A DNA stretch of 64,000 bases from JAHDHW01 sp965277415 (GTDB taxonomy: Bacteria > Bacteroidota > Bacteroidia > Chitinophagales > Saprospiraceae), in contig CBDICS010000101.1 in assembly GCA_965277415.1 (NCBI GenBank), forward strand, positions 1 through 64,000. The letters are read 5' to 3'. The position numbers and the translations under genes were made by a program. Under the pieces are notes generated by a model. It saw only the letters and a list, made by a program, of their open reading frames with translations, searched no databases and was not told the origin of the DNA. Shown here piece by piece: positions 53,471 through 62,241 of the stretch. Positions within the stretch are counted from its first letter, which is position 1; every line of letters begins with the position of its first letter.

Positions 53471-55096
53471 TTAATTTAGAGACATCTCTTTTTTCTTAAT
53501 CGGAAGTAAATGATTTACTGCATATTCTACCTCCTTAATTTGATTCGCCACTCCTTTTCGTTCTCTCTCAATGATCGTCAAATCAATATCTCGATATTTT
53601 GCATTAACCTTGAATTCCTCAACGATCTCTATTACATCAAAGTCAATATTTATAGACTTTGATGCATCAATGATGACTTTCGAACCATCAGGGATTTGGC
53701 TAAATGCTCGTTGAATGCTTGCTTTATTGATAAATGTAACATCTTCTGCTAATGCTAAGCGAATAACACCATCTTTAATATCTTTATCCTTTTCGAAAAG
53801 GAATGGTTTTTTGTAATTATTATACAGAACATAAAAGATTGCTACAGTTAAGCCCATACCTATTCCTATTAATAAATCTGTAAATACAATCCCTAGAATA
53901 GTCACCATGAAAGGCACAAAATGGCCTTGTCCCAGTCCATACATTTGTTTGAATAATACTGGTTTAGCTAATTTGTATCCAACTAAGAAAAGAATAGCTG
54001 CTAGACTAGCCAGGGGAATTAAATTTAAGAGAAAAGGGATACACATAGCCGATAATAATAAGATAACACCATGAGAAATAGCTGATGCCTTTGTTCGTCC
54101 TCCTGATTGAATATTTGTAGAACTTCGAACGATCACCTGAGTGATTGGTAAACCTCCAATCAATCCAGATACTATATTAGCTACGCCTTGAGCTTTTAGT
54201 TCCTGATTTGCAGGAGTAACACGCTTAAATGGATCTAATTTATCAGTTGCTTCAAGGCAAAGCAAAGTTTCTATACTTGCCACGACCGCTAAACTTATAC
54301 CTGTAATCCAAACAGCAGGATTATTAATACTACTAAAATCTGGAAAAGTAAATTGATTAAGAAACCCGCCTATACTTTCTGGTACAGGAATCTTAACAAC
54401 CTGCTCTCCTGTAAGTGCAAATCCTGGCATACTTTGAAATATTAAATTTAAGACAATACCTAAACCAACTACGATTAATGGAGCTTGAATAATTTGAAAC
54501 AATTTTATTTTCTTTATGAAAGCTTGCTCCCATAAAATTAAGATTAGCAAAGATATTATAGTAATAAAAATAGCCCCCGGACTCAATGCTTCAAACATAT
54601 AGAAAAGCTCTGAAAAGGTATTATGACCATCGGGTTGTGCAAAAGATAAGCTTCCTTCATAATCTTTATCATAGCCTACTGCATGAGGAATTTGTTTAAG
54701 AATAATAATAATTCCAATACCTGAGAGCATTCCTTTTATTACTGATGAAGGAAAGTAATAGCCAATTATTCCAGCCTTAGCAATTCCTAGCAATACTTGA
54801 AATACACCTCCAATGACCACTGCTAATAAAAAAACCTCAAATGCTCCTAATTCTTGGATTGCAGTCAGTACTATTACTGCTAAACCTGCCGCAGGGCCAC
54901 TCACCCCTAATTGGGAGCCACTTAATGCACCTGCAATAATACCTCCTACAATACCAGCAATAATGCCTGAAAACAAAGGTGCTCCTGAGGCAAGTGCAAT
55001 ACCTAAACATAGTGGTACAGCGACTAAGAAGACAATTACAGAAGCTGGCAAATCATACTTTAGGTTCTTTAAAAAACTATTCTTTTCTGGATTCAT
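53471..55096 (-). CDS. SulP-family anion (probable bicarbonate) transporter with STAS domain
   Basis: 541 residues from the ATG at 55096 (MNPEKNSFLKNLKYDL); the longer frame to 55183 lacks family similarity. The SulP signature region is clear: PASVIVFLVAVPLCLGIALA, LSGSQLGVSGPAAGLAVIVL, GISLAVVASIETLLCLEATD. A C-terminal STAS-like domain follows (about 445-530, GSKVIIDASKSINIDFDVIE). Linkage to a beta carbonic anhydrase points to bicarbonate rather than sulfate. The promoter lies in a 472-base divergent region shared with a TetR gene and containing a family-A element. Confidence 0.9.
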   Translation of the reverse strand: MNPEKNSFLKNLKYDLPASVIVFLVAVPLCLGIALASGAPLFSGIIAGIVGGIIAGALSGSQLGVSGPAAGLAVIVLTAIQELGAFEVFLLAVVIGGVFQVLLGIAKAGIIGYYFPSSVIKGMLSGIGIIIILKQIPHAVGYDKDYEGSLSFAQPDGHNTFSELFYMFEALSPGAIFITIISLLILILWEQAFIKKIKLFQIIQAPLIVVGLGIVLNLIFQSMPGFALTGEQVVKIPVPESIGGFLNQFTFPDFSSINNPAVWITGISLAVVASIETLLCLEATDKLDPFKRVTPANQELKAQGVANIVSGLIGGLPITQVIVRSSTNIQSGGRTKASAISHGVILLLSAMCIPFLLNLIPLASLAAILFLVGYKLAKPVLFKQMYGLGQGHFVPFMVTILGIVFTDLLIGIGMGLTVAIFYVLYNNYKKPFLFEKDKDIKDGVIRLALAEDVTFINKASIQRAFSQIPDGSKVIIDASKSINIDFDVIEIVEEFKVNAKYRDIDLTIIERERKGVANQIKEVEYAVNHLLPIKKKEMSLN

Positions 55097-55257
55097 TTTC
55101 TTTAATTTAAAACTTGATTCAATATTTTTTTCTGCTCTAAAAAAACTGTTTAAACAATAAACAGCAGGGGATACTATTTGCAATCAAACAGTATCACTTG
55201 CTGGATATACTTAAAAAATGGAGCTTATCTGATTCTTTAATAAGGAAGTTGTTTAAA

Positions 55258-55416
55258 GAAGTTGTTCAAAAATAGCTCACTAAACTACGAAACGATCTTT
55301 TGCCTCAATACTTCGTTATAAAAATCTCACGTAGCCCTGCTATGCAACGATTTTAAAGCCTCGTCTTGATGCAAAATATCTGTTTCTCGTAATAGCAGCC
55401 ATTTTTGAACAACTTC
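55258..55416. repeat. MITE-like palindromic element, family A (159 bp)
   Basis: Ends GAAGTTGTTCAAAAATAGC and the reverse complement GAAGTTGTTCAAAAATGGC. Central stem words ACGTAGC...GCTATG as in the 12882-13046 copy. A further half site GAAGTTGTTTAAAG abuts its left end (55244-55257). It sits in the SulP/TetR divergent promoter region (55097-55568), where nothing else was recognised. Confidence 0.85.
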
Positions 55417-55568
55417 AAAAACAACTTCGAGAATTTCAAATTCGCAGTGCAAACATAAAAACTATTTTCTATAATAGCAATACTATTATGTAAATAATTT
55501 CACTATTATAGATAAGTGCTTAACTTGTCGTAAAAAGTTATTATTTTTGTTAAAAAAGAAATACTCCT

Positions 55569-56246
55569 ATGGCTATTGGGATAAAAATTAGTTTAAATGA
55601 AAAGCTCACTTTAAGAGATCCACAAGAAACCACCTTGGGGCAAAAGATCATTAAAGAAAGTATCATTCTGATTGACGAGATTGGTTTTGAAGCTTTTAAT
55701 TTCAAAAAACTAGCGAAAGCAATGGGTTCAACAGAAGCTTCTGTATATCGCTATTTTGAGAACAAGCATTTTTTATTAATCTATTTGGTATCGTGGTACT
55801 GGGAGTGGGTTAGCTATCTTATTGATATACATGTAATGAATATCAAAGATCCAAAACAGCGATTGAAAATAATTATTCAAACGCTTGTTTATGCCTCTAA
55901 AGATAATCCATCAATAGACTATGTAAATGAAAGTATTTTGCATCGACTTATTATTGCAGAGGGCACAAAAGCTTATCATACTAAAGAGGTCGATAAAGAA
56001 AATACAGAAGGATTCTTTTTAAACTATAAAACCCTTTGTTCTAAAGTTGCAAATGTAATCAATGAAATCAACCCAAAATTTCCCTACCCTCATACATTAG
56101 CAAGCAATCTTTTCGAAATGGCAAACAATCATATTTATTTTGCACAACATCTGCCTAAGCTTACAGATGTTGTAGTAAAAGAAGATAATTTTGAAGAAGT
56201 AGAAAAGATGTTGGAATATTTTGCGTTCAAGCTATTAAAAGAATAG
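55569..56246 (+). CDS. TetR/AcrR-family regulator
   Basis: 225 residues. The N-terminal TetR helix-turn-helix is clear: IIKESIILIDEIGFEAFNFK and KLAKAMGSTEASVYRYFENK. The C-terminal ligand-binding part is all helical and unrecognised. It begins with an ATG preceded by TTATTTTTG, which fits the Bacteroidota -7 element TAnnTTTG loosely. Divergent from the SulP/carbonic anhydrase operon, which it may control; the methyltransferase downstream is another candidate. Confidence 0.88.
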   Translation: MAIGIKISLNEKLTLRDPQETTLGQKIIKESIILIDEIGFEAFNFKKLAKAMGSTEASVYRYFENKHFLLIYLVSWYWEWVSYLIDIHVMNIKDPKQRLKIIIQTLVYASKDNPSIDYVNESILHRLIIAEGTKAYHTKEVDKENTEGFFLNYKTLCSKVANVINEINPKFPYPHTLASNLFEMANNHIYFAQHLPKLTDVVVKEDNFEEVEKMLEYFAFKLLKE

Positions 56247-56367
56247 TGATTAAAATATTGAGCTCTTTTTAAAGTCAAATTTCATTATTTATTTGATTAA
56301 AAAAGCCAGTTTGCAGATAAAGTTTCCCATCAAAATATAAGATCAACATTATGCTTACCTTCACGCA

Positions 56368-57132
56368 GTGAAAACGCCACTTTATACTCGTCGCCAAATT
56401 CCTTTTTTCCACGATAAGACAGAAAAGGAAGTCCAACAAGATCCATATGAACGATTTGACCCTATGGTCATTCGGCAATCTGTTTTGCATCTGGCTGATG
56501 AACTTTGGGGAACTTACCCCATGCAAGGAATTCTGGATTTTTCTAAAATTATAGCTGATACAGCCTTATTAGATATTGTTGAAATAGGTTGTGGCCTTGG
56601 TCGTTGGATTGCCCATTGGGCACAAATGCATCCCAATGCAAATTGTTGGGGGATTGACTATAGTTATCAAATGCTTAAGCATGCTCATGAAGTTTGGATA
56701 GAGGGAAACCCTATACCGCTGAATTTATCTAGATATGGATTTGCTTCAGCTTATAATATAAAAGGACACCAGTTAGGTAATCTTCAATTTGCTTTGGCAA
56801 AAGCTGCTACCCTACCCTTTGGCAATCAAAGTCAGGATTTAGTATTGAGTAGCTTCTTATTTGATCGTTTGGATGATCCCATTCAGGGGCTTAAAGAAAT
56901 GCGGCGAATCATGCGATCAGGTGCTGCGATGGTATTGATTTCTCCCCTTAATTTTAATCAGCAAAAACATTGGGAACAATTTCATCCGCCAATTAAAATT
57001 TATCAAATCCTGCTTCAATTGGGTTTTGAAATTTTAGATTGGCAAGAAGATATCATTATAGAAGAACCATTGGATATTCGCGGGAATGTAGTACGCTGGA
57101 AATGTATTGGATTAGCAGCTCGTTTAGTCTGA
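56368..57132 (+). CDS. Class I SAM-dependent methyltransferase
   Basis: 254 residues. SAM-binding motif I VEIGCGLGRWIAHWA (about residues 73-87), motif II GIDYSYQMLKHA, and a late ALAKAATLPFGNQSQDLVLS with RRIMRSGAAMVLISP. Resembles methyltransferases of the Methyltransf_11 type; substrate unknown. The only in-frame start before the conserved PLYTRRQIPFF region is GTG at 56368, since the nearest ATG (56351) is in another frame and stops at once. It follows the TetR gene by 121 bases. Confidence 0.82.
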   Translation: MKTPLYTRRQIPFFHDKTEKEVQQDPYERFDPMVIRQSVLHLADELWGTYPMQGILDFSKIIADTALLDIVEIGCGLGRWIAHWAQMHPNANCWGIDYSYQMLKHAHEVWIEGNPIPLNLSRYGFASAYNIKGHQLGNLQFALAKAATLPFGNQSQDLVLSSFLFDRLDDPIQGLKEMRRIMRSGAAMVLISPLNFNQQKHWEQFHPPIKIYQILLQLGFEILDWQEDIIIEEPLDIRGNVVRWKCIGLAARLV

Positions 57133-57223
57133 GAAATTTGAGGGTGTCTCATAAGCTTCAATGAAAAGAAGTCGTCATTTTTTTTTGCCACAAAGACTCA
57201 AAGACTCAAAACTAAATAAGTAC

Positions 57224-57316
57224 TTAGAACCTGTTTAAATTTTATTCATCAAGCTGCAAAATCACACTTTAAGAATCTGATTTCGCCTTCGACAATAATT
57301 TTTAAACAGGTTCTAA
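57224..57316. repeat. Palindromic element, family B, short form (93 bp)
   Basis: The same 16-bp ends as the 167-bp copy (TTAGAACCTGTTTAAA / TTTAAACAGGTTCTAA) and the same adjacent words (TTTTATTCATC; TTCGCCTTCGACAATAA), but the central stem is missing. Just left of it (57187-57210) is a GCCACAAAGACTCAAAG repeat word. Confidence 0.88.
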
Positions 57317-57337
57317 AGAATCAAAATAGCTTCGTCT

Positions 57338-59011
57338 TTATCCTTTAATTATTTTCTTGACAAGCTCTTTATTATTCTGATTATCTTTTATTAAAAGAAA
57401 ATAGAGTCCACTATCTAAATTTGAAAATTCAATGCTTCCCTTATCCTCCAATTCAATATATGCAACTACCCTACCCTGAGCATTTAGTACAGTAACACTA
57501 TAATCGCCTTCAGGTGTTTCTACTTCCAAGAAGTTTACTACTGGATTTGGATAAACATTTATAGCAATTGCAGCAGCATCAATATATTGAGAAAGCGTTT
57601 GTGAATAGTCCACTCGTCCATCAAAGTCTATCTGTTTTAATCGATAATAATTGTTGCCAATCATAGGATCTTCATCTACAAAAGTGTAATCAGTCCTTGT
57701 ATAAGAATCCCCTTCTCCTTCTACGAAGCCAATATTTCCCCAATTAACCGCATCAGCACTACGCTGTATTTCAAAACCTTCATTATTGTTTTCAAATGAG
57801 GTGCGCCAAGAAAGAACAACATCATTGAAATCTTTTCTGAGATTAAAATTCACCATTTCTACAGGAAGTGGCCCATTGAGGATTTCTAAATCTCCATTGA
57901 TATCAAATGGATTAGACCATTGTTCGGCAGAATAAATTTCTGTTCCTGTCAAAGTCAGCAAAAAAGCCAATAGATTGTCTTTCTCTTCTTGAGTCAGATT
58001 TAATTCCTGGCCTGGATTTCCGGGGCCACCGTTTAGCCTATTATCAAGATTTGTATTAGCAGGATCAACAGTAATATCATTATACAAATCAATAACATCT
58101 TCCAAACTAGTAAAACTACCATCATGCATTAATGGTCCATTTAATGTTCCATCAGGGTTGACCATATCTCTTAGAGAAGGAGAGCGGGTATTGTTCACAT
58201 CTATTCCACCAGGATCACCAGCTACTGTAATAACAGAATTATTTTTACTATTACTATCAATATCAAATTCAGGCGCATTATGACAAGTATGACAATTTGC
58301 TCCTCCATCCTGAGCATTACTCATAAACAAGTCCTTGCCTAGATTCTCTTCCGTTGTAAAGTTTGGAAAATCTGCATTATTTCCCCCCACTTGCTCCCTT
58401 CCTTCATCATATCTTGAATCGAATGACTGAATGCTTCTTATAAATTGAGCTAGTGCGTCTTGTATCTCTGCCTCAGTGATATCAAAATCACCATATACAA
58501 AAGAAAATAAATCTTGATAATAATCTATCGCCTCTAATTTCGAAATAAGTGAATCCATCCCAGGGTTTCCACTCACATTGCTAAAACCCATTTCAACATG
58601 ATCTTGAATCGGCATTGTAGTTTGCGCTTCAAGACTATTCGCTCTCTCGTCCCAGAAGAAATTTGTCTCTTCACCAAAACGAGCATTAACTAATCGAGAA
58701 GAATGTCGACCAGTTGTTTCATTATTCCAACCTGTACTCACTACTTCCGAGTCTCCAAAAGCAAATTCTTGTTTATGACAAGTAGCACAGGAAATAGTAT
58801 TATTAACCGATAGGTTTACATCATAAAACAATACCCTTCCAAGGGTCGCCCCTGCATCTGTAATGGGATTTCCATTGGGTGTATTATCTTCTGTAATGTA
58901 TGATGGGATGGTTTGATTAGAATACTCAAATAAGTCGTTTAAATCAATCGTTCCAGAAATCAAAAATAAGCCACATATTACTGCGACTAAGAGGGTACCT
59001 TTTTTTTGCAT
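57338..59011 (-). CDS. Secreted di-heme cytochrome-c peroxidase (MauG/CcpA-like) with T9SS sorting domain
   Basis: 557 residues. Signal peptide, then heme sites CATCHK (Cys75/Cys78/His79) and CHTCHN (Cys240/Cys243/His244). Family text is present: LGRVLFYDVNLSVNNTISCA, FWDERANSLEAQTTMPIQDH, and RSPSLRDMVNPDG near the second domain. After about residue 380 a beta domain with FEIQRSADAVNWG follows, and the last about 70 residues form a type A sorting domain (VYPNPVVNFLEVE ... GLYFLLIKDNQ, ending KKIIKG). The protein is therefore exported and surface attached or released by T9SS. It likely reduces peroxide or oxidises a substrate with electrons from c-type cytochromes encoded nearby. Confidence 0.93.
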   Translation of the reverse strand: MQKKGTLLVAVICGLFLISGTIDLNDLFEYSNQTIPSYITEDNTPNGNPITDAGATLGRVLFYDVNLSVNNTISCATCHKQEFAFGDSEVVSTGWNNETTGRHSSRLVNARFGEETNFFWDERANSLEAQTTMPIQDHVEMGFSNVSGNPGMDSLISKLEAIDYYQDLFSFVYGDFDITEAEIQDALAQFIRSIQSFDSRYDEGREQVGGNNADFPNFTTEENLGKDLFMSNAQDGGANCHTCHNAPEFDIDSNSKNNSVITVAGDPGGIDVNNTRSPSLRDMVNPDGTLNGPLMHDGSFTSLEDVIDLYNDITVDPANTNLDNRLNGGPGNPGQELNLTQEEKDNLLAFLLTLTGTEIYSAEQWSNPFDINGDLEILNGPLPVEMVNFNLRKDFNDVVLSWRTSFENNNEGFEIQRSADAVNWGNIGFVEGEGDSYTRTDYTFVDEDPMIGNNYYRLKQIDFDGRVDYSQTLSQYIDAAAIAINVYPNPVVNFLEVETPEGDYSVTVLNAQGRVVAYIELEDKGSIEFSNLDSGLYFLLIKDNQNNKELVKKIIKG

Positions 59012-59150
59012 GCTTCTGTCGTTTTAATTGTTATTATAGGGAATCTCTATATAAAGACAGATGAGTAGAAAAAAGACCTACTTTTAGAAAAAATTTAAAT
59101 AAGTTTTTATTTTACATACATTTATTGAAGTTGTTCAAAAAATTAAAGAC

Positions 59151-59993
59151 ATGAAAAACTACATCAACCTAATACTCTTTTTCTCCATTTTGCCCATGAT
59201 TGTTTCTGCGCAAAGAGGAAAGGAATCAAATGAGTCCTATATTTCAATTTCAACCTCATTCAACTATTACCCTAAGATACCTCCTTACAATTTTTTCGTT
59301 TCATTTAATAGTCGAACAGATGATGAATTAATTTTAGACTATATAACTTCAAACTCTGGTAATTTTACAATTGAAGAAGGAGAAAACATTGTAGTAGAAC
59401 GAGAAAAGACCAGTGATTTTCCTTCACAGATAATTGGATTAGGAGCAGGCATACGTATTCAAAAGGAAAATAATTTGGTTCATGAAATAGCTATTACAAA
59501 ACTATCAATTGTCAAATCATCTTATTTAGTTAAGTTTTTATTTTTTAAAGGTGATGAAATAATCAACCGAGTATTTGAAGGTTATAATCAAAAATCAGGT
59601 GCATTCGCATTTAGGTATGAAATAGGGAAAATATTTGGTAAAAAAAGAAGTAAGGTCAAATTTGGATTGGTTGGGGGAATAGAGCCAACGTATTACTTTT
59701 ATGACAGAACTAATTTCACAATAAATGATTATCCAATCAAGGCCAATTTATTTACAGTAGATTTTTCATTAATTCCGACGCTAACGTGTAAAGTCGGGAA
59801 GAAATTTTTCCTTGATTTCAAAGTCGTTTCAAGTTTATTAGTTGCTGATTTCAGCAATTCGCCTACTGAGCAAATTCCATTTATTCCGACCTCTATGCTA
59901 AAAGGTGAAACGGATTTACAAGCAATCAATTGGGCATTTGTATGTCAGTTTAGATATACTATTAAAGAACCTAAAAGGAAAGGGAGGAGGTAA
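59151..59993 (+). CDS. Hypothetical outer-membrane beta-barrel protein
   Basis: 280 residues. Signal peptide (INLILFFSILPMIVSAQ) and alternating beta strands (IIGLGAGIRIQKENNLVHEI, VKFGLVGGIEPTYYFY, VDFSLIPTLTCKVGKKFF) as in small Bacteroidota barrels. No family recognised. The C-terminus is basic (KEPKRKGRR) rather than ending in an aromatic. A family-A half site (59126-59142) lies in its leader, so its promoter region may be altered. Opposite strand to the cytochrome genes around it. Confidence 0.65.
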   Translation: MKNYINLILFFSILPMIVSAQRGKESNESYISISTSFNYYPKIPPYNFFVSFNSRTDDELILDYITSNSGNFTIEEGENIVVEREKTSDFPSQIIGLGAGIRIQKENNLVHEIAITKLSIVKSSYLVKFLFFKGDEIINRVFEGYNQKSGAFAFRYEIGKIFGKKRSKVKFGLVGGIEPTYYFYDRTNFTINDYPIKANLFTVDFSLIPTLTCKVGKKFFLDFKVVSSLLVADFSNSPTEQIPFIPTSMLKGETDLQAINWAFVCQFRYTIKEPKRKGRR

Positions 59994-60021
59994 ATCCTTG
60001 ATGAGTTCTATCCAACAAAAA

Positions 60022-60052
60022 GACCTGTCTTCTCTTCATGAGAAAACAGGTC
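60022..60052 (-). terminator. Hairpin terminator between convergent genes
   Basis: GACCTGTCTTCTC pairs with GAGAAAACAGGTC (one mismatch) around a 5-base loop. On the minus strand it is followed by TTTTTGTTGG, so it ends the DUF5777 transcript; it may also stop the convergent barrel gene. Confidence 0.75.
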
Positions 60053-60083
60053 AATATGCAGATTAATAACGGTAATAGTATAG

Positions 60084-60100
60084 TTTAGAACTTGTTTAAA
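60084..60100. repeat. Single end resembling family B
   Basis: TTTAGAACTTGTTTAAA differs from the family-B end by one base and lies four bases from the DUF5777 stop. No partner end nearby. Confidence 0.5.
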
Positions 60101-60104
60101 ATTC

Positions 60105-60956
60105 TTAATACCTTCGTCCTTTCAATTTAAAGGTACGAACCATATTGAAACCAAAATGAATATCTCCATTCCCCCAGTCTCCGGTGGTTTCACCTATGAA
60201 TTGTTTTTCAATCATACCTGCTGAATTAGTAAAGTGTAATTGAAAAACATGACTCCCTGTATTTAAGTCAAAGCCAACAGAAAAAGAATCTTTTATATTT
60301 GGAGAGAATTGATCGGGCAATGCATAATAATATTCTGAAGTCAATGCTATGTTTTTCGTCAATTGAAATTTCGCTGCTGCTCCAATCACAATTTTATCAT
60401 TGGCTTCGCCTACTGTCTCAACTAGATTGAAGTGAACAAGGCTAGGCATTACTTGAATAGAAAACCGATCAGATAATTTTCTAGCAATAAAAATCTGGTA
60501 AGTATAAGCCAATCGATTTTGATATTCTAAAGGTCGCTGAGGATCACTTGCTTTCAAAGTCTTATAGGCTGCACTTGCAAAACCAGTAATAGAAACTGGC
60601 ATTCCTCCCTCTCCTATCGCTCCTTGGCGCAGTAAGCGAAGTTTCAAAAACCCATCAAATTCTTTACCTAATGAACTACGTCCCAATCCAATAGTTAACC
60701 AATCTCGAAGGCCATAATCTAGTCCCATTCGTATACTAGCTTGATCCAATCCGAAAAGTTCGTATGCGCCGCCATTTATCCTTCCAAAGCGATGACCAAT
60801 GATCATTTCCATTTCTCCAATTCGAAGTGTTTCTACTGAATGGCCGTTGACAATTCTTGTCCCTCTAAAAGTTTCATGGGAATATTTTGATGCTTTTGAC
60901 TGAGCAAAACCAGTAGTGCTGATAAGACAAGCTAGTATAAAGAGTATATTTTTCAT
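60105..60956 (-). CDS. DUF5777-family outer-membrane beta-barrel protein
   Basis: 283 residues. Signal peptide (ILFILACLISTTGFAQS) followed by the DUF5777 pattern: TRIVNGHSVETLRIGEMEMI, IGHRFGRINGGAYELFGLDQ, ASIRMGLDYGLRDWLTIGLG. It ends FGFNMVRTFKLKGRRY. The family occurs with c-type cytochromes and YceI-like proteins; function unknown. Here it follows two heme lipoproteins and a di-heme cytochrome on the same strand, suggesting one operon in which the barrel may anchor or house the heme proteins. Confidence 0.88.
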   Translation of the reverse strand: MKNILFILACLISTTGFAQSKASKYSHETFRGTRIVNGHSVETLRIGEMEMIIGHRFGRINGGAYELFGLDQASIRMGLDYGLRDWLTIGLGRSSLGKEFDGFLKLRLLRQGAIGEGGMPVSITGFASAAYKTLKASDPQRPLEYQNRLAYTYQIFIARKLSDRFSIQVMPSLVHFNLVETVGEANDKIVIGAAAKFQLTKNIALTSEYYYALPDQFSPNIKDSFSVGFDLNTGSHVFQLHFTNSAGMIEKQFIGETTGDWGNGDIHFGFNMVRTFKLKGRRY

Positions 60957-61037
60957 AATTAAAACATAGTTGATTTTGGACTAAAGTCCAGAAAGAAAAC
61001 ACTGTGTTGTTTGTTAATATTTATTTTTGGACTTTCT

Positions 61038-61412
61038 CTAATTATTAAGTGCACCAGCCTCTATCCAAAGTCGCATTTTTTCAATCTCACAGAATGGAAT
61101 TTTGACACCACTGGTTGGCATTACAGAAAAACCAGCTTCATGATTGGTCGTACCATAGAGTGAATTATCATCTACATAGGGTTTTACATTATTATATCCT
61201 TCGAGGTTTACACCTCCATCCTCTCTTCCGTTCCGGTGGCATCTAATACAATGAGAAGTTAAAATAGGAGTTATATCAGCAGCAAACGTTGCACTAGTAG
61301 CGACACAGTTCTCTTGTTGAACATGTTGATACAACTCCTCTTGATTATCATAATAACAGCTTTGGGAAAGAAAGCCTATATATAAGAATAGAATGAATGC
61401 TATATTTTTCAT
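61038..61412 (-). CDS. Small mono-heme cytochrome-like lipoprotein
   Basis: 124 residues. Lipobox LSQSC (Cys19), then one heme motif HCIRCHR (Cys55/Cys58/His59) in the context ATFAADITPILTSHC. Next comes NGREDGGVNLEGYNNVKPYV, a planctomycete-cytochrome-like pattern, with AGFSVMPTSGVKIPFCEIEK and MRLWIEAGALN. It closely parallels the second half of the neighbouring 236-residue protein, so the two probably arose by duplication. Electron transfer at the outer membrane is inferred. Confidence 0.85.
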   Translation of the reverse strand: MKNIAFILFLYIGFLSQSCYYDNQEELYQHVQQENCVATSATFAADITPILTSHCIRCHRNGREDGGVNLEGYNNVKPYVDDNSLYGTTNHEAGFSVMPTSGVKIPFCEIEKMRLWIEAGALNN

Positions 61413-61453
61413 AAAATTTTGATTATACGTTTTTAGAAGAAATTATTTTTACA

Positions 61454-62164
61454 TTAATTATCCAAAGCTCCTTCATCTATCCATTTTTGTACTTGAGCAA
61501 TTCGACAAGCACTCAGTATACTTCCACTTGGAGGCATAATTGCATAAAAAGGATCATGTTTCATAGAACCTATTAATGATCCATTCTCAACATAAGGCAT
61601 AATATTACTGTGAGTAGAGATATCTATGCCTCCATCGGAACGGGCAGGATTATGGCAGCCTACACAATAGTTTTGTAATAAAGGAAAAATATCAGTAGCA
61701 AAAGAAGACGCTGTTGAGTCACAAGGTGCACCACAGTCTGTATTATTCGCACCTTGATTGATCCAATCTCTAATAATAGTAATCTGAGTGCTAGTCAATG
61801 GTGATGCTGGAGGAGGAGGCATAATATCATCTGGATCTGTCTCTACTATTGATTCATATAATTCACTATTATTGGGATCACCGGGTGTAACCTCTTTTAT
61901 TACATTTTCATAACTATCTAGTACGATATCATCTTCTGCTGTAATAGCATCATGACATCCGCTATACGCACAAGCTGAAATCATGATCGGTAATACCTCA
62001 TGCCGAAAAGAAATAATTCCAGTAGCGCAAGGGTTTTCATCACCAGGGTCTTGTACAGGTGGTTCTAGTGTGATCCCGCCAGAAGGAATAACCGGATCTG
62101 TTTTACAAGCTCCGAAAAATAATAATGAAAATACTATTAAAATAAAAAATTGTATCTTTTTCAT
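61454..62164 (-). CDS. Two-domain heme lipoprotein with one atypical CX4CH site
   Basis: 236 residues. Lipobox FFGAC (Cys20). The first domain has ISACAYSGCHDA, a CX4CH heme-type site (Cys65/Cys70/His71), and the MPP motif IMPPPPASPLTSTQI with RDWINQGA. The second domain has NYCVGCHNPARSDGGID (Cys167/Cys170/His171), AIMPPSGSILSACRIAQVQK and WIDEGALDN. Both resemble the cytochrome modules found in planctomycetes and Bacteroidota. The neighbouring single-domain lipoprotein is a homologue of the second half. Likely a periplasm- or surface-facing electron carrier. Confidence 0.85.
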   Translation of the reverse strand: MKKIQFFILIVFSLLFFGACKTDPVIPSGGITLEPPVQDPGDENPCATGIISFRHEVLPIMISACAYSGCHDAITAEDDIVLDSYENVIKEVTPGDPNNSELYESIVETDPDDIMPPPPASPLTSTQITIIRDWINQGANNTDCGAPCDSTASSFATDIFPLLQNYCVGCHNPARSDGGIDISTHSNIMPYVENGSLIGSMKHDPFYAIMPPSGSILSACRIAQVQKWIDEGALDN

Positions 62165-62194
62165 GGACTAGGGATTAGTTTAATAATTTTTCAA

Positions 62195-62228
62195 TGAAGT
62201 TGTTTTAAAATGGAGGTTGAGATTGATT
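62195..62228. repeat. Family-A half element
   Basis: TGAAGTTGTTTTAAAATGGA followed by GGTTGAGATTGATT matches 12882-12915 except for one base. There is no inverted partner within 200 bases. It lies between two cytochrome genes. Confidence 0.8.
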
Positions 62229-62241
62229 AAAATAAGTTTAT

